From an uncultured Paenibacillaceae bacterium (GTDB taxonomy: Bacteria > Bacillota > Bacilli > Paenibacillales > CALAME01), in assembly GCA_937983035.1 (NCBI GenBank), contig CALKAN010000050.1, positions 1 to 46,429 of the forward strand: a DNA stretch of 46,429 nt, read 5' to 3'. The position numbers and the translations under genes are program-made. The notes under the pieces are model-generated. The model saw only the letters and a program-made list of their open reading frames with translations. It was not told where the DNA came from and did not search any database. Of the stretch, positions 23,471-32,196 are shown in pieces (the first letter of the stretch is position 1; every line of letters begins with the position of its first letter).

Positions 23471-23849
23471 GCCGGCCAGCCATTTGAAATCCCTGTTCAA
23501 GATTTATGCCATATTTGCAGCAGGAAGTCTCATCCTTTGGCTGCTGTTTCCAGCAATGCGGACTGGCTTGGCAGGACTATTCCTTGGTTTTACGATCAGC
23601 ATACTTAACTCCTATCATTTGTGGAAAAAAGTGAACCGCCTGCATGATGCGATTTTGCATAAAGACGGCAAGAAAAAAAGAATTCAGCTCGGTTTTGTTG
23701 CCAGACTTTGTTTTGCTTTGATTGCTGCAGCAATTGCCGTGCATCTGCCTCAGTTTGATATACTGTTTACAATTATAGGTTTTATGCTTGCCCCGCATGT
23801 CATTTTGGCTTTAAGCTTATGGAAAGCATTCCAGAACAAAACTGATTAA
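23463..23849 (+). CDS. atpI: ATP synthase subunit I (AtpI)
   Basis: A 128-residue membrane protein with four hydrophobic segments (about residues 13-31, 34-50, 75-92 and 97-118), typical of AtpI, which assists assembly of the c-ring in some bacteria and is dispensable for catalysis. LFLGFTISILNSYHLWKKV is the recognisable family segment. GGAGG lies before the ATG. It overlaps the end of atpZ and precedes atpB by 25 nt. Confidence 0.85.
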   Translation: MNEPASHLKSLFKIYAIFAAGSLILWLLFPAMRTGLAGLFLGFTISILNSYHLWKKVNRLHDAILHKDGKKKRIQLGFVARLCFALIAAAIAVHLPQFDILFTIIGFMLAPHVILALSLWKAFQNKTD

Positions 23850-23874
23850 AGAGAAAGGAGGAGCACTGAATACG

Positions 23875-24645
23875 ATGCATGATTTTCCAATATGGGAAGT
23901 GGGGCCGCTGAAGATCGAGCTCTCTTCATTTATTATGATTACTGTCACAGCCGTCATCGTGTTTATTCTGGCGAGGCTGGCTACAAGAAACTTGTCGCTG
24001 GAGAATCCATCCAAACTGCAAAATTTTATGGAGTGGGCTGCTGAGTTTGTGCAAAATATTATCGCAGGTTCGATGGATCTGAAGAGAGGCAGGGCTTATT
24101 TATCGCTTGGCTTAACCTTAATCTTGTTTATATTCATTGCCAATTTATTGGGGCTTCCATTTGCCATTATTACAGAACATAAAGAACCGGTTGAGTTTCT
24201 GGGTTATCCTTTAATCTCTCAAGAAGTGATTGATAAAGCCGGGGAAGAAGGGGCGCATGTTCTGTGGTGGAAGTCGCCGACCGCTGATTTATCCGTCACG
24301 TTCGGTCTGGCCTTCATCGTTTTTGTTCTGACCCATTATCTTGGGCTGAAACATAACAGGAAGCATTATTTGAAACATTACGTTGAACCCTATTCGATCT
24401 TCCTTCCCTTAAATATCATTAAAGAAATTGCAAAGCCGATCACGCTTGGCCTGCGTTTGTTTGCAAACATTTTTGCAGGCGAAATCTTGATCGCGACGAT
24501 TATTATGGCGGGGATTTTTGGAATCCCGATCATGATTGCTTGGCAAGGATTCAGCATTTTTATTGGAGCGATCCAAGCATTCTTGTTCACAATGTTGACC
24601 ATGGTTTATATCGCTCAAGCGTCTGTGCATGAAGAAGATGCATGA
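23875..24645 (+). CDS. atpB: ATP synthase F0 subunit a
   Basis: A 256-residue membrane subunit forming the two proton half-channels against the c-ring. The key helix is seen in IKEIAKPITLGLRLFANIFAGE, with the essential Arg in GLRLFAN. The final helix, AIQAFLFTMLTMVYIAQA, is also typical. AAAGGAGGAG lies about 11 nt before the ATG. A TCAGTC/GACTGA hairpin at 24670-24685 separates it from atpE. Confidence 0.96.
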   Translation: MHDFPIWEVGPLKIELSSFIMITVTAVIVFILARLATRNLSLENPSKLQNFMEWAAEFVQNIIAGSMDLKRGRAYLSLGLTLILFIFIANLLGLPFAIITEHKEPVEFLGYPLISQEVIDKAGEEGAHVLWWKSPTADLSVTFGLAFIVFVLTHYLGLKHNRKHYLKHYVEPYSIFLPLNIIKEIAKPITLGLRLFANIFAGEILIATIIMAGIFGIPIMIAWQGFSIFIGAIQAFLFTMLTMVYIAQASVHEEDA

Positions 24646-24744
24646 TTGAAGCAAGTTTTTGTGGAACATTCAGTCCTCGGACTGATGTAATATATAAAAC
24701 TTTTAAAAAAATATTAAGTGATGAAATTAGGAGGAAATAACACT

Positions 24745-24960
24745 ATGGATTTATTAGCAGTAGCATTAGTAGTAGGGTTAGGCGCCCTGGCCGCAGGTAT
24801 CGGTAACGCCATGATCGTAAGTAAAACAGTTGAAGGGGTATCGCGTCAGCCGGAACTGCGCGGCGTGCTTCAAACGATTATGTTTATCGGTGTCGGTATC
24901 GTCGAGGTTATCCCTTTGATTGGTGTCGTTATCGCATTTTTGATCTTTTTCACTGCTTAA
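24745..24960 (+). CDS. atpE: ATP synthase F0 subunit c
   Basis: A 71-residue hairpin of two membrane helices that forms the rotor ring. The ion-binding carboxylate is the Glu in GIVEVIPLIGVV on the second helix; the flanking residues resemble proton-type rather than sodium-type rings. The polar loop SRQPELRG contacts the central stalk. The ATG at 24745 follows GGAGGAAATAACACT. Hairpins lie on both sides, at 24670-24685 and 24986-25012. Confidence 0.96.
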   Translation: MDLLAVALVVGLGALAAGIGNAMIVSKTVEGVSRQPELRGVLQTIMFIGVGIVEVIPLIGVVIAFLIFFTA

Positions 24961-24985
24961 ACTTGAATGCATTACGGATAGGCGG

Positions 24986-25012
24986 GGAAGGCCGGAGTCA
25001 TCCACGCCTTCC
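24986..25012 (+). promoter_or_regulatory. Hairpin between atpE and atpF
   Basis: GGAAGGC (24986-24992) pairs with GCCTTCC (25006-25012), followed only by TTTATGTTT. It is too weak for a full terminator but could attenuate or stabilise mRNA, favouring the subunit needed in many copies, AtpE. Confidence 0.5.
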
Positions 25013-25062
25013 TTTATGTTTAATCCACCAGTCAGGATAATCTCGAAAGGAGTGAAAAATGC

Positions 25063-25548
25063 ATGGCTCTATTCTGGGAATCGGCCGTATACGCGATTAT
25101 AGCCTTTTTGATTTTATATTGGTTGTTAAACAAATACGCATTCGGTCCGCTCTTTGGCATTATGGAAAAAAGACGCGAACGAGTGCTGGGAGATATGAAA
25201 AGCGCGGAAGAAAGCCGAAAAGAAGCTGAAAAGCTGTTGAATGAGCAGAAACAAGCATTGGAAGAGGCGCGCAAAGAAGCATATGAGATCATTGAACAAT
25301 CTCGGAAAGTAAGCACGAAGCAGGCAGATGAGATTATCGCTAAAGCGAAAGATGAAGCAGAAAAGATTAAGCAAGAAATGCTGAAAGAAATTGAGAACGA
25401 AAAGAATAAAGCCGTTGCTGCTCTGAAAAGTCAAGTCAGCGCCATGTCTGTCATGATTGCTTCCAAGATCATCGAGAAGCAAATTGATGAGAAATCGCAT
25501 CAAGAATTAATCGAAAACTACCTGCAAAAGGTAGGCGATGACAAATGA
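25063..25548 (+). CDS. atpF: ATP synthase F0 subunit b
   Basis: A 161-residue peripheral stalk subunit: one N-terminal membrane helix (residues about 8-25), then a long charged coiled coil rich in Glu, Lys and Ala, as expected of the b dimer that holds the stator. FGPLFGIMEKRRERV follows the helix as in other Firmicutes. A GGAGTG site precedes the ATG. Its stop codon overlaps the atpH start by four nt (ATGA). Confidence 0.95.
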   Translation: MALFWESAVYAIIAFLILYWLLNKYAFGPLFGIMEKRRERVLGDMKSAEESRKEAEKLLNEQKQALEEARKEAYEIIEQSRKVSTKQADEIIAKAKDEAEKIKQEMLKEIENEKNKAVAALKSQVSAMSVMIASKIIEKQIDEKSHQELIENYLQKVGDDK

Positions 25549-26096
25549 GCAGCGAGAATATCATTGGGAAACGCTATGCCAGAGCGATTTTTGAGCTTGC
25601 GCAAGAAAAGCAGATCGCAGACCAAGTCGGCGAAGAGCTGAGTCAGATCGTGCAAATGATCGCATCGAATGAAGAATTAAAGAACTTGCTCGAACATCCG
25701 GTTGTTGAGAAAAGCGTGAAGCAGAAAGTGTTTAAAGAAGCTTTGCAAGGCAAAGTTTCGGACGTAGTATTAAATGCGCTGCACTTCATTTTTGAAAAAG
25801 GGAGAGAAAGAAATCTTCCTGCGATTCAACAGGCGTATTTTAAGATTGCCAATGAAGCTGCAGGCAGAGTGCAAGCTGTCGTCTACTCGGCTTATCCGTT
25901 GTCTGAGCAAAACATTGCAAACATTCAAGCAAAGTTCGGAGCGATTACGCAGAAGACGATCGAAGTTCAAAATGAAGTGGATCCGAGCATTATCGGCGGA
26001 TTGAAAGTAAAAATTGGCGATACGCTTTATGACGGCAGTTTTGCCGGCAAACTGGAAGAGATGAGAAAATTTTTAAGCGAAGCGAAAGCAATGTAG
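25545..26096 (+). CDS. atpH: ATP synthase F1 subunit delta
   Basis: A 183-residue subunit linking the b stalk to the top of the alpha3beta3 head. The start SSENIIGKRYARAIFELA and the end DPSIIGGLKVKIGDTLYDGS are family hallmarks. It is coupled to atpF by an ATGA overlap and followed by atpA after 16 nt. Confidence 0.95.
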   Translation: MSSENIIGKRYARAIFELAQEKQIADQVGEELSQIVQMIASNEELKNLLEHPVVEKSVKQKVFKEALQGKVSDVVLNALHFIFEKGRERNLPAIQQAYFKIANEAAGRVQAVVYSAYPLSEQNIANIQAKFGAITQKTIEVQNEVDPSIIGGLKVKIGDTLYDGSFAGKLEEMRKFLSEAKAM

Positions 26097-26112
26097 ATAG
26101 GGGTGAGGTTCA

Positions 26113-27627
26113 TTGAGTATCAGGCCTGAAGAAATCAGTGCGTTAATTAAGCAGCAAATCGAACAGTTTGATACAGATATTAAGGCAGTTGACGTAGGTA
26201 CAGTCATTCAGGTTGGGGACGGAATCGCACGTGCTCACGGCCTTGAAGGCGTGATGGCTGGCGAGTTGCTGGAATTCTCCAACGGCGTCATGGGGATGGC
26301 TCAGAACCTGGAAGAGGATAACGTTGGGATTGTGATTATGGGACCGTTCACGGACATTCGTGAAGGGGATCAAGTGAAACGAACAGGCCGCATCATGGAA
26401 GTTCCTGTCGGAGAAGCTCTGCTTGGCCGCGTCGTGAACCCGCTTGGACAGCCGCTGGACGGAAAAGGCCCGATTGAAACAACAGAAACAAGACCTGTTG
26501 AATCACCTGCTCCAGGCGTTATTGATCGTAAATCTGTTCATGAACCGATGCAAACGGGAATTAAAGCAATTGACTCCATGATTCCGATCGGACGAGGTCA
26601 GCGCGAGCTGATTATCGGTGACCGTCAAACTGGTAAGACGGCCATTGCCATCGATACGATCATCAATCAGAAAAATGAAGATATGATTTGTATTTATGTC
26701 GCGATTGGCCAGAAGCAATCGACCGTTGCTGGTGTCGTTGAAACATTGCGCAGACACGGCGCATTGGATTATACGATTGTTGTCAGCGCAAGCGCGTCGG
26801 ATCCTGCACCGCTGTTGTACTTAGCTCCGTATGCAGGTTGTTCCATGGGCGAATATTTCATGTATAAAGGCAAGCATGTGCTGGTCATTTATGACGACTT
26901 GTCCAAGCAAGCTGCTGCTTATCGTGAGCTTTCTTTGCTGCTCCGCAGACCGCCGGGACGCGAAGCTTATCCTGGAGACGTGTTCTATTTGCACTCCCGT
27001 TTATTAGAGCGCGCAGCTAAGCTGAATGATGAGCTGGGCGGCGGATCTTTGACTGCATTGCCGTTTATCGAGACGCAAGCAGGGGACGTTTCTGCTTATA
27101 TTCCTACGAACGTAATTTCGATCACGGACGGACAGATTTTCTTGGAGTCTGACTTGTTTAACTCCGGTCAAAGACCAGCGGTTAACGTTGGTATTTCCGT
27201 ATCGCGTGTCGGGGGTTCAGCACAAATTAAAGCGATGAAAAAAGTTGCGGGAACTCTCCGCTTGGATCTGGCAGCTTATCGCGAGTTAGAAGCCTTCTCT
27301 CAGTTTGGCTCTGACTTGGATAAAGCGACCCAGGCTCAATTGAACCGCGGAAAACGAACATTGGAAATTTTAAAACAAGGCGTTAACCAGCCGATGCCGG
27401 TAGAGAAGCAAGTGGTCAGCATTTATTTAGCTGTTAAAGGCTTCTTGGATGATATTGAAGTAGAGGCCGTTCGCCGCTTCGAAGAAGAGTTTCATGCACA
27501 TTTAGACGCGAATCATCCGGAAATCTATCAGGCGATCCGCGATACGAAAGACTTGACGGAAGAAACAGAAGAGGCGATTAAGCAAGCGGTCGAATCGTTT
27601 AAGAAAAGTTTCTCTGCAGCAGTGTAG
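26113..27627 (+). CDS. atpA: ATP synthase F1 subunit alpha
   Basis: A 504-residue non-catalytic nucleotide-binding subunit. The P-loop is GDRQTGKTAI (about residues 170-179), the Walker B region is VLVIYDDLSKQA, and the alpha-family segment is LLLRRPPGREAYPGDVFYLH. Start is TTG at 26113 with GGTGAGG five nt upstream. An unusually long 202-bp gap with three tandem hairpins follows before atpG. Confidence 0.97.
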   Translation: MSIRPEEISALIKQQIEQFDTDIKAVDVGTVIQVGDGIARAHGLEGVMAGELLEFSNGVMGMAQNLEEDNVGIVIMGPFTDIREGDQVKRTGRIMEVPVGEALLGRVVNPLGQPLDGKGPIETTETRPVESPAPGVIDRKSVHEPMQTGIKAIDSMIPIGRGQRELIIGDRQTGKTAIAIDTIINQKNEDMICIYVAIGQKQSTVAGVVETLRRHGALDYTIVVSASASDPAPLLYLAPYAGCSMGEYFMYKGKHVLVIYDDLSKQAAAYRELSLLLRRPPGREAYPGDVFYLHSRLLERAAKLNDELGGGSLTALPFIETQAGDVSAYIPTNVISITDGQIFLESDLFNSGQRPAVNVGISVSRVGGSAQIKAMKKVAGTLRLDLAAYRELEAFSQFGSDLDKATQAQLNRGKRTLEILKQGVNQPMPVEKQVVSIYLAVKGFLDDIEVEAVRRFEEEFHAHLDANHPEIYQAIRDTKDLTEETEEAIKQAVESFKKSFSAAV

Positions 27628-27698
27628 ATATGGATAAAAAGGCAGATCTCGGTTGGAGCTCTGCCACTCGCATTTGCATTGAAGTGAAATGATGGAGC

Positions 27699-27820
27699 AA
27701 TGTTTACGAAGGAGTTTTCACATTCGTGAAAACTAAGCAAATGCTTACGAAGTGGTTTTTCGTCCCGAAAAACCTGGGTGAATGCTTACGAAGGAGTTTT
27801 CACATTCGTGAAAACTTGGA
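27699..27820 (+). repeat. Three tandem 41-bp hairpin repeats between atpA and atpG
   Basis: TTACGAAG occurs at 27704, 27745 and 27786, exactly 41 bp apart. Each is followed by a hairpin. Units one and three have AGTTTTCAC-ATTC-GTGAAAACT (27713-27734 and 27795-27816). Unit two has GGTTTTTCG-TCC-CGAAAAACC (27754-27774), changed on both arms so that pairing is kept. The last unit ends just before the atpG ribosome-binding site. They are followed by no T-runs, so they are not terminators. Confidence 0.85.
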
Positions 27821-27829
27821 GGTGAAAAC

Positions 27830-28699
27830 ATGGCAAAAGGGATTCTCGAAATCAGACGCCAAATCCGCAGCGTTCAAAATACGAAACAAATTACAAAGGC
27901 GATGGAAATGGTTGCTGCCGCGAAACTGAGAAAAGCTCAGAATCAGGCAGAGTCAGCGAGGCCGTATGCGGAAAAGTTAAAAGAAGTCATCTCGAATATC
28001 GCCGCATCAACGACTGATATTTCTCATCCGATGCTGGAAACGCGCGAAGTAAAGAGAACAGCGTATATTGTCATTACGTCTGACAGCGGACTTGCCGGCG
28101 GTTATAATGCGAACTTGTTGAGAATGCTTATGGACTTGCTTCAAAACCATCAAAGCTCGGACGAATATGAAATTTTCGTCATCGGCCGCAAAGGGCGCGA
28201 TTTCTTCAAGAAGCGGGGCATGAAAGTATTGGGAGAACTGACGGGCATCCCCGATTCTCCAGAATTTGCGGATATTCAAGCCATTTCTTCAAAGGCTGTT
28301 GAATTATACGCAAATGAAGAAGTTGACGAGATTTATTTGGTTTACAATGAATTCATAAATCCGATCGTGCAGAGGCCGGTATCCAAAAAGCTGCTGCCGC
28401 TCGCGGACATGTCAAATGAAAGCAGCCAAAGCGGTCCTGGCGCATTGTACGAATATGAGCCGTCCGCAGAAGCCGTTTTGGAAGTGCTTCTTCCGAAATA
28501 TGCGGAAACATTGGTTTACAGCGCGATTATCGAAGCGAAAGCAAGTGAATTTGGAGCCCGCATGAATGCCATGGGCAATGCAACGAATAATGCGACCGAA
28601 TTAATTTCGGAATTAACATTGCAATATAACCGAGCAAGACAGGCGGCAATTACGCAAGAAATTACAGAAATTGTCGCTGGCGCGAATGCGTTGAGCTAG
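27830..28699 (+). CDS. atpG: ATP synthase F1 subunit gamma
   Basis: A 289-residue central shaft subunit that couples c-ring rotation to catalysis. The N-terminal helix ILEIRRQIRSVQNTKQITKA and the C-terminal helix NATELISELTLQYNRARQA are the coiled-coil pair inside the head. TSDSGLAGGYNANLL is conserved in the middle. The ribosome-binding site GGAGGTG lies right after the third tandem hairpin. Confidence 0.96.
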   Translation: MAKGILEIRRQIRSVQNTKQITKAMEMVAAAKLRKAQNQAESARPYAEKLKEVISNIAASTTDISHPMLETREVKRTAYIVITSDSGLAGGYNANLLRMLMDLLQNHQSSDEYEIFVIGRKGRDFFKKRGMKVLGELTGIPDSPEFADIQAISSKAVELYANEEVDEIYLVYNEFINPIVQRPVSKKLLPLADMSNESSQSGPGALYEYEPSAEAVLEVLLPKYAETLVYSAIIEAKASEFGARMNAMGNATNNATELISELTLQYNRARQAAITQEITEIVAGANALS

Positions 28700-28760
28700 G
28701 TTGAATTTTTAAAAGCAGAAACAGATGCTCTCACAGTCATCATTCATAGGAGGGAAAAGG

Positions 28761-30173
28761 ATGAACAAAGGACGTGTTGTTCAGGTTATGGGTCCCGTAG
28801 TAGATATCGAATTTGAGCGGGGACAATTGCCTGAAATCCTCAATGCCGTTCGAATCCAGGCAGCTGCAGATTCGGCCGGCGGACGGGAAATAGACCTTAC
28901 AGTTGAAGTTGCCTTGCATCAAGGCGACAATATTGCACGCTGTATTGCGATGTCTTCCACAGACGGTTTGGTTCGTGGAATGGAAGCTGTCGATTTAGGA
29001 AGACCGATCAGTGTTCCTGTAGGGGATGCCGTATTAGGAAGAGTCATGAACGTGCTGGGCGAACCGATCGACAATGCTGGTGAGATTGACCGGACGCATA
29101 CAAGCCCAATTCATAAGCCGGCGCCTGCATTCGATGAACTGTCCGTTGAGGAAGAAATTTTGGAAACTGGAATCAAAGTTATTGATTTGATTGCACCGTA
29201 TGCAAAAGGCGGCAAGATCGGCCTGTTCGGCGGCGCCGGTGTAGGAAAGACTGTTACTATTCAAGAATTGATCAACAACATTGCCATGGAACACGGCGGT
29301 ATCTCTGTGTTTGCCGGCGTTGGTGAACGGACGCGTGAGGGAAATGACCTTTACCATGAGATGAGAGATTCCGGTGTTCTTTCAAAAACATCGATGGTAT
29401 TCGGCCAAATGAACGAGCCGCCGGGTGCCCGCTTAAGAGTTGCTTTGACCGGCTTGACCATGGCTGAATATTATAGAGACGAACAAGGCAAGGACGTTCT
29501 TCTCTTCATCGATAACATTTTCCGATTTACGCAAGCGGGATCTGAGGTTTCCGCATTGCTCGGACGCATGCCTTCAGCGGTTGGTTATCAGCCGACGCTC
29601 GCTACGGAAATGGGGCAATTGCAAGAACGGATTACGTCTACGAAGAAAGGTTCGGTTACTTCTATTCAAGCGATCTACGTGCCTGCGGACGACTATACGG
29701 ATCCGGCTCCGGCAACAACTTTCGCTCACTTGGATGCAACGACGAACTTGGATCGGAAAATTTCTGAGCTCGGCATTTTCCCTGCGGTTGATCCGCTTGC
29801 TTCCACTTCGAGAATTTTGACGCCGGAAATCGTTGGACAAGAGCATTACGAGGTAGCGCAAGGAGTTAAACAGATTTTGCAGCGCTATCGAGAGCTGCAA
29901 GACATCATCGCCATTTTGGGCATGGACGAGCTGTCGGATGAAGACAAGCAAACGGTTAACCGTGCGCGGAGAGTGCAGCGCTTCTTGTCTCAGCCGTTCC
30001 ACGTTGCTGAACAGTTCACGGGAATTAAAGGCAGATACGTTCCGGTTAAAGAGACGGTTAGAAGCTTTAAAGAGCTGTTGGAAGGAAAATATGACCACCT
30101 CCCGGAAGCGGCGTTTATGTACGTAGGCACCATTGAGGAAGCCGTAGAGAAAGCAAAAACGTTGCAATCATAA
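28761..30173 (+). CDS. atpD: ATP synthase F1 subunit beta
   Basis: A 470-residue catalytic subunit. The P-loop is GGAGVGKTV, the catalytic Glu is in GVGERTREGNDLYHEM, Walker B is VLLFIDNIFRFTQAGSE, and the DELSDED segment that touches gamma is present. The ATG at 28761 follows AGGAGGG; the frame is open further upstream without a start signal. Its extent is normal for Bacillales. Confidence 0.98.
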   Translation: MNKGRVVQVMGPVVDIEFERGQLPEILNAVRIQAAADSAGGREIDLTVEVALHQGDNIARCIAMSSTDGLVRGMEAVDLGRPISVPVGDAVLGRVMNVLGEPIDNAGEIDRTHTSPIHKPAPAFDELSVEEEILETGIKVIDLIAPYAKGGKIGLFGGAGVGKTVTIQELINNIAMEHGGISVFAGVGERTREGNDLYHEMRDSGVLSKTSMVFGQMNEPPGARLRVALTGLTMAEYYRDEQGKDVLLFIDNIFRFTQAGSEVSALLGRMPSAVGYQPTLATEMGQLQERITSTKKGSVTSIQAIYVPADDYTDPAPATTFAHLDATTNLDRKISELGIFPAVDPLASTSRILTPEIVGQEHYEVAQGVKQILQRYRELQDIIAILGMDELSDEDKQTVNRARRVQRFLSQPFHVAEQFTGIKGRYVPVKETVRSFKELLEGKYDHLPEAAFMYVGTIEEAVEKAKTLQS

Positions 30174-30221
30174 TGGCTTTCGAATACAGTTTCGTCACGA
30201 AACTTGCAGGAGGAATTGCTC

Positions 30222-30620
30222 GTGAGTAAAATGTTATTGGAAATCGTTACGCCGGATCGGAAAGTGTACGAAGAGGAAGTCAGAATGGTCATCGCAAAAG
30301 GAGTAGAAGGGGAACTGGGGATTTTGCCGAATCATATCCCCTTCGTAACAGCTTTAGACATTGCCCCCTTCATTGCAAGAACAGATTCGGGAGAGCGCAA
30401 AATTGCTGTAAACGGCGGCTTTCTTGAAGTACGGAAAGACAAAGTCGTCGTTCTTGCAGATTCGGCTGAGCTGCCTGAATCCATCGATAAGGAACGGGCG
30501 CTGGCTGCCAAAGAACGCGCCGAACAGCGCTTGAAACAGCAAAAGCTGGACGAGATCGACATTCTTCGTGCAAAAAGAGCACTGCAACGAGCGCTTAACC
30601 GTCTTAATCTTGTGCAATAG
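30222..30620 (+). CDS. atpC: ATP synthase F1 subunit epsilon
   Basis: A 132-residue subunit: an N-terminal beta-sandwich (LEIVTPDRKVYEEEV, GELGILPNHIPFVTAL) and a C-terminal pair of helices that can brake the enzyme. The GTG at 30222 is chosen because GGAGG lies eight nt upstream; the frame opens 18 nt earlier, at a TTG inside the ribosome-binding region. It is the last gene of the operon. Confidence 0.95.
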   Translation: MSKMLLEIVTPDRKVYEEEVRMVIAKGVEGELGILPNHIPFVTALDIAPFIARTDSGERKIAVNGGFLEVRKDKVVVLADSAELPESIDKERALAAKERAEQRLKQQKLDEIDILRAKRALQRALNRLNLVQ

Positions 30621-30642
30621 TTCATGATGCGTCATGATTGTG

Positions 30643-30686
30643 AAAAAACCTTTCATTGAGAAATCAGTGAAAGGTTTTTTCTTTTT
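30643..30686 (+). terminator. Terminator of the atp operon
   Basis: AAAAAACCTTTCA (30643-30655) pairs perfectly over 13 bp with TGAAAGGTTTTTT (30668-30680), then CTTTTT. A small TCATGA-TGCG-TCATGA hairpin (30622-30637) precedes it. Confidence 0.92.
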
Positions 30687-30811
30687 GGCCGGTTTTGTTT
30701 TGGTCTTTGCATTTAAATTGAAATAGAAGAAGGGAATTAATTGAAGGTGACGAATCATAGATATAGAGTAAGCGTTTTAATAAAATATACGACAGGCCAG
30801 GGGGGATGAGA

Positions 30812-31174
30812 TTGGAATACGAAGTCAATTATGTCATTGTCGCATTGTTTATCTCGATCGGCATATTGCTTCCGGCAATCGCTCTTTCGATTGGCCGATG
30901 GCTCAGGCCGCACCGTCCGCTTGATGAAAAACTGACGACGTATGAAAGCGGCAATGAGCCGGTTGGAATAGGTCAAATTCGATACAATATTCGCTATTAT
31001 TTATTTGCTCTCATGTTTGTCATTTTTGACGTTGAAGCGGTTTTTCTGTATCCGTGGGCGGTTGCATACCGTAAACTTGGCTTGTTCGCTTTGGTTGAAA
31101 TGCTCATTTTTGTATCTTTGTTGCTCATCGGATTGCTATATGCGTGGAAAAAGAAGGTGCTGCAATGGAACTGA
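30812..31174 (+). CDS. nuoA: NADH-quinone oxidoreductase subunit A
   Basis: A 120-residue membrane subunit of complex I with three helices. KLTTYESGNEPVG and IRYYLFALMFVIFDVEAVFLYPW are the conserved parts, with the acidic residues of the loop between helices one and two. TTG at 30812 lies six nt after a run of six Gs. An ATG at 30806 directly abuts that run, which leaves no spacing, so TTG is preferred. It opens the 11-gene nuo operon. Confidence 0.92.
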   Translation: MEYEVNYVIVALFISIGILLPAIALSIGRWLRPHRPLDEKLTTYESGNEPVGIGQIRYNIRYYLFALMFVIFDVEAVFLYPWAVAYRKLGLFALVEMLIFVSLLLIGLLYAWKKKVLQWN

Positions 31175-31683
31175 ATTTAAATTCTATTACGCAGGATGAA
31201 CGAATTCAGTTGGAACGAAATGTGTTTTTTACGACGTTGGAACAGATTAAAGGATGGGCCAGGAGCAATTCCATTTGGCCGATGACATTTGGGTTGGCTT
31301 GCTGCGCGATTGAAATGATGGGAACAGGCGCTCCGCACTATGATTTGGATCGATTCGGCGTTATGTTTCGTCCTTCTCCGCGGCAATCGGATTGCATGAT
31401 CGTCGCTGGAACCGTTACCAAGAAGATGGGTCCGCTGCTCCGAAGATTGTACGACCAGATGCCGGAACCTAAGTATGTCATTGCCATGGGATCTTGCGCA
31501 ACAGCTGGAGGCCCTTACGTTCGGTCTTATTCAGTGATTAAAGGCGTCGATCAGATCGTCCCCGTCGACGTATACATTCCCGGATGCCCGCCGAACCCTG
31601 CTGCCTTAATATACGGGATTAACAAATTGCAGGAAAAGATCCGCTATGAAGCAAAGACGGGAAAGCGGGTGACAAGTTCATGA
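31165..31683 (+). CDS. nuoB: NADH-quinone oxidoreductase subunit B
   Basis: A 172-residue peripheral-arm subunit holding the terminal iron-sulfur cluster N2. Its four ligands are visible: Cys46 and Cys47 in GLACCAIEMM, Cys111 in GSCATAGGP and Cys141 in PGCPPNP. The ATG at 31165 has GAAGGTG just upstream and overlaps the end of nuoA by ten nt. Confidence 0.96.
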   Translation: MELNLNSITQDERIQLERNVFFTTLEQIKGWARSNSIWPMTFGLACCAIEMMGTGAPHYDLDRFGVMFRPSPRQSDCMIVAGTVTKKMGPLLRRLYDQMPEPKYVIAMGSCATAGGPYVRSYSVIKGVDQIVPVDVYIPGCPPNPAALIYGINKLQEKIRYEAKTGKRVTSS

Positions 31684-32192
31684 GCGATGTCAATCAGGAA
31701 AGCACGGAACGCCTTGACGAGCAGGCGAGGCTGGAAATTTGCGTCCGCATCTTGGAAGAGGAAGTTTCTAAACAAGCGGTTGAACATGCTGAAATCAATC
31801 CATTAAGCTTATCGATGCCTACGTTGATCATTAGCAAACAGCATTGGTACAGATGTGCAGAAGTGTTGAAAAATCATGAGCAACTGAATTTGACTTATTT
31901 GCGCAGCATGGCCGGGGCGGATTTGGAAACGCATATGGAAGTCATTTATCACGTAACGTGCATTGAACGGAACACAGATTATTGCTTTAAAGTGAAGACC
32001 GATCGAGACACGCCTTCTGTTCCTTCCGTAACTTCGATATGGCCGGCGGCAAATTGGAATGAGCGGGAAATTTATGATCTGCTGGGCATTCAATTTCCAG
32101 GACACCCGAACTTGAAGCGGATCATGATGCCGGATGATTGGGAAGGACATCCGCTGCGCAAAGATTACGAGCCGCTCGATCCGGAGGTGTAG
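31680..32192 (+). CDS. nuoC: NADH-quinone oxidoreductase subunit C
   Basis: A 170-residue peripheral-arm subunit. The conserved block WPAANWNEREIYDLLGIQFPGHPNLKRIMM was read in two parts: the NWNEREIYDLLGI core, and HPLRKDYEP at the end. It is separate from nuoD, not fused as in E. coli. It overlaps nuoB by four nt (ATGA). Confidence 0.94.
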   Translation: MSDVNQESTERLDEQARLEICVRILEEEVSKQAVEHAEINPLSLSMPTLIISKQHWYRCAEVLKNHEQLNLTYLRSMAGADLETHMEVIYHVTCIERNTDYCFKVKTDRDTPSVPSVTSIWPAANWNEREIYDLLGIQFPGHPNLKRIMMPDDWEGHPLRKDYEPLDPEV

Positions 32193-32196
32193 CGAA

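Noticed and set aside
27726..27929. Open frame of 67 codons through the tandem hairpins into atpG
   Set aside because: It reads the repeats and then atpG in the wrong frame, has no homology that I recognise, and is explained by the repeat array.
29574..30167. 197-codon open frame antisense to atpD
   Set aside because: It is an artefact of the conserved atpD sequence, with Arg-rich, implausible composition.
30766..30781. CcpA (cre)-like sequence with core AAGCGTTTT before nuoA
   Set aside because: Three constrained positions differ from the cre consensus, so it is too weak to call without binding data.
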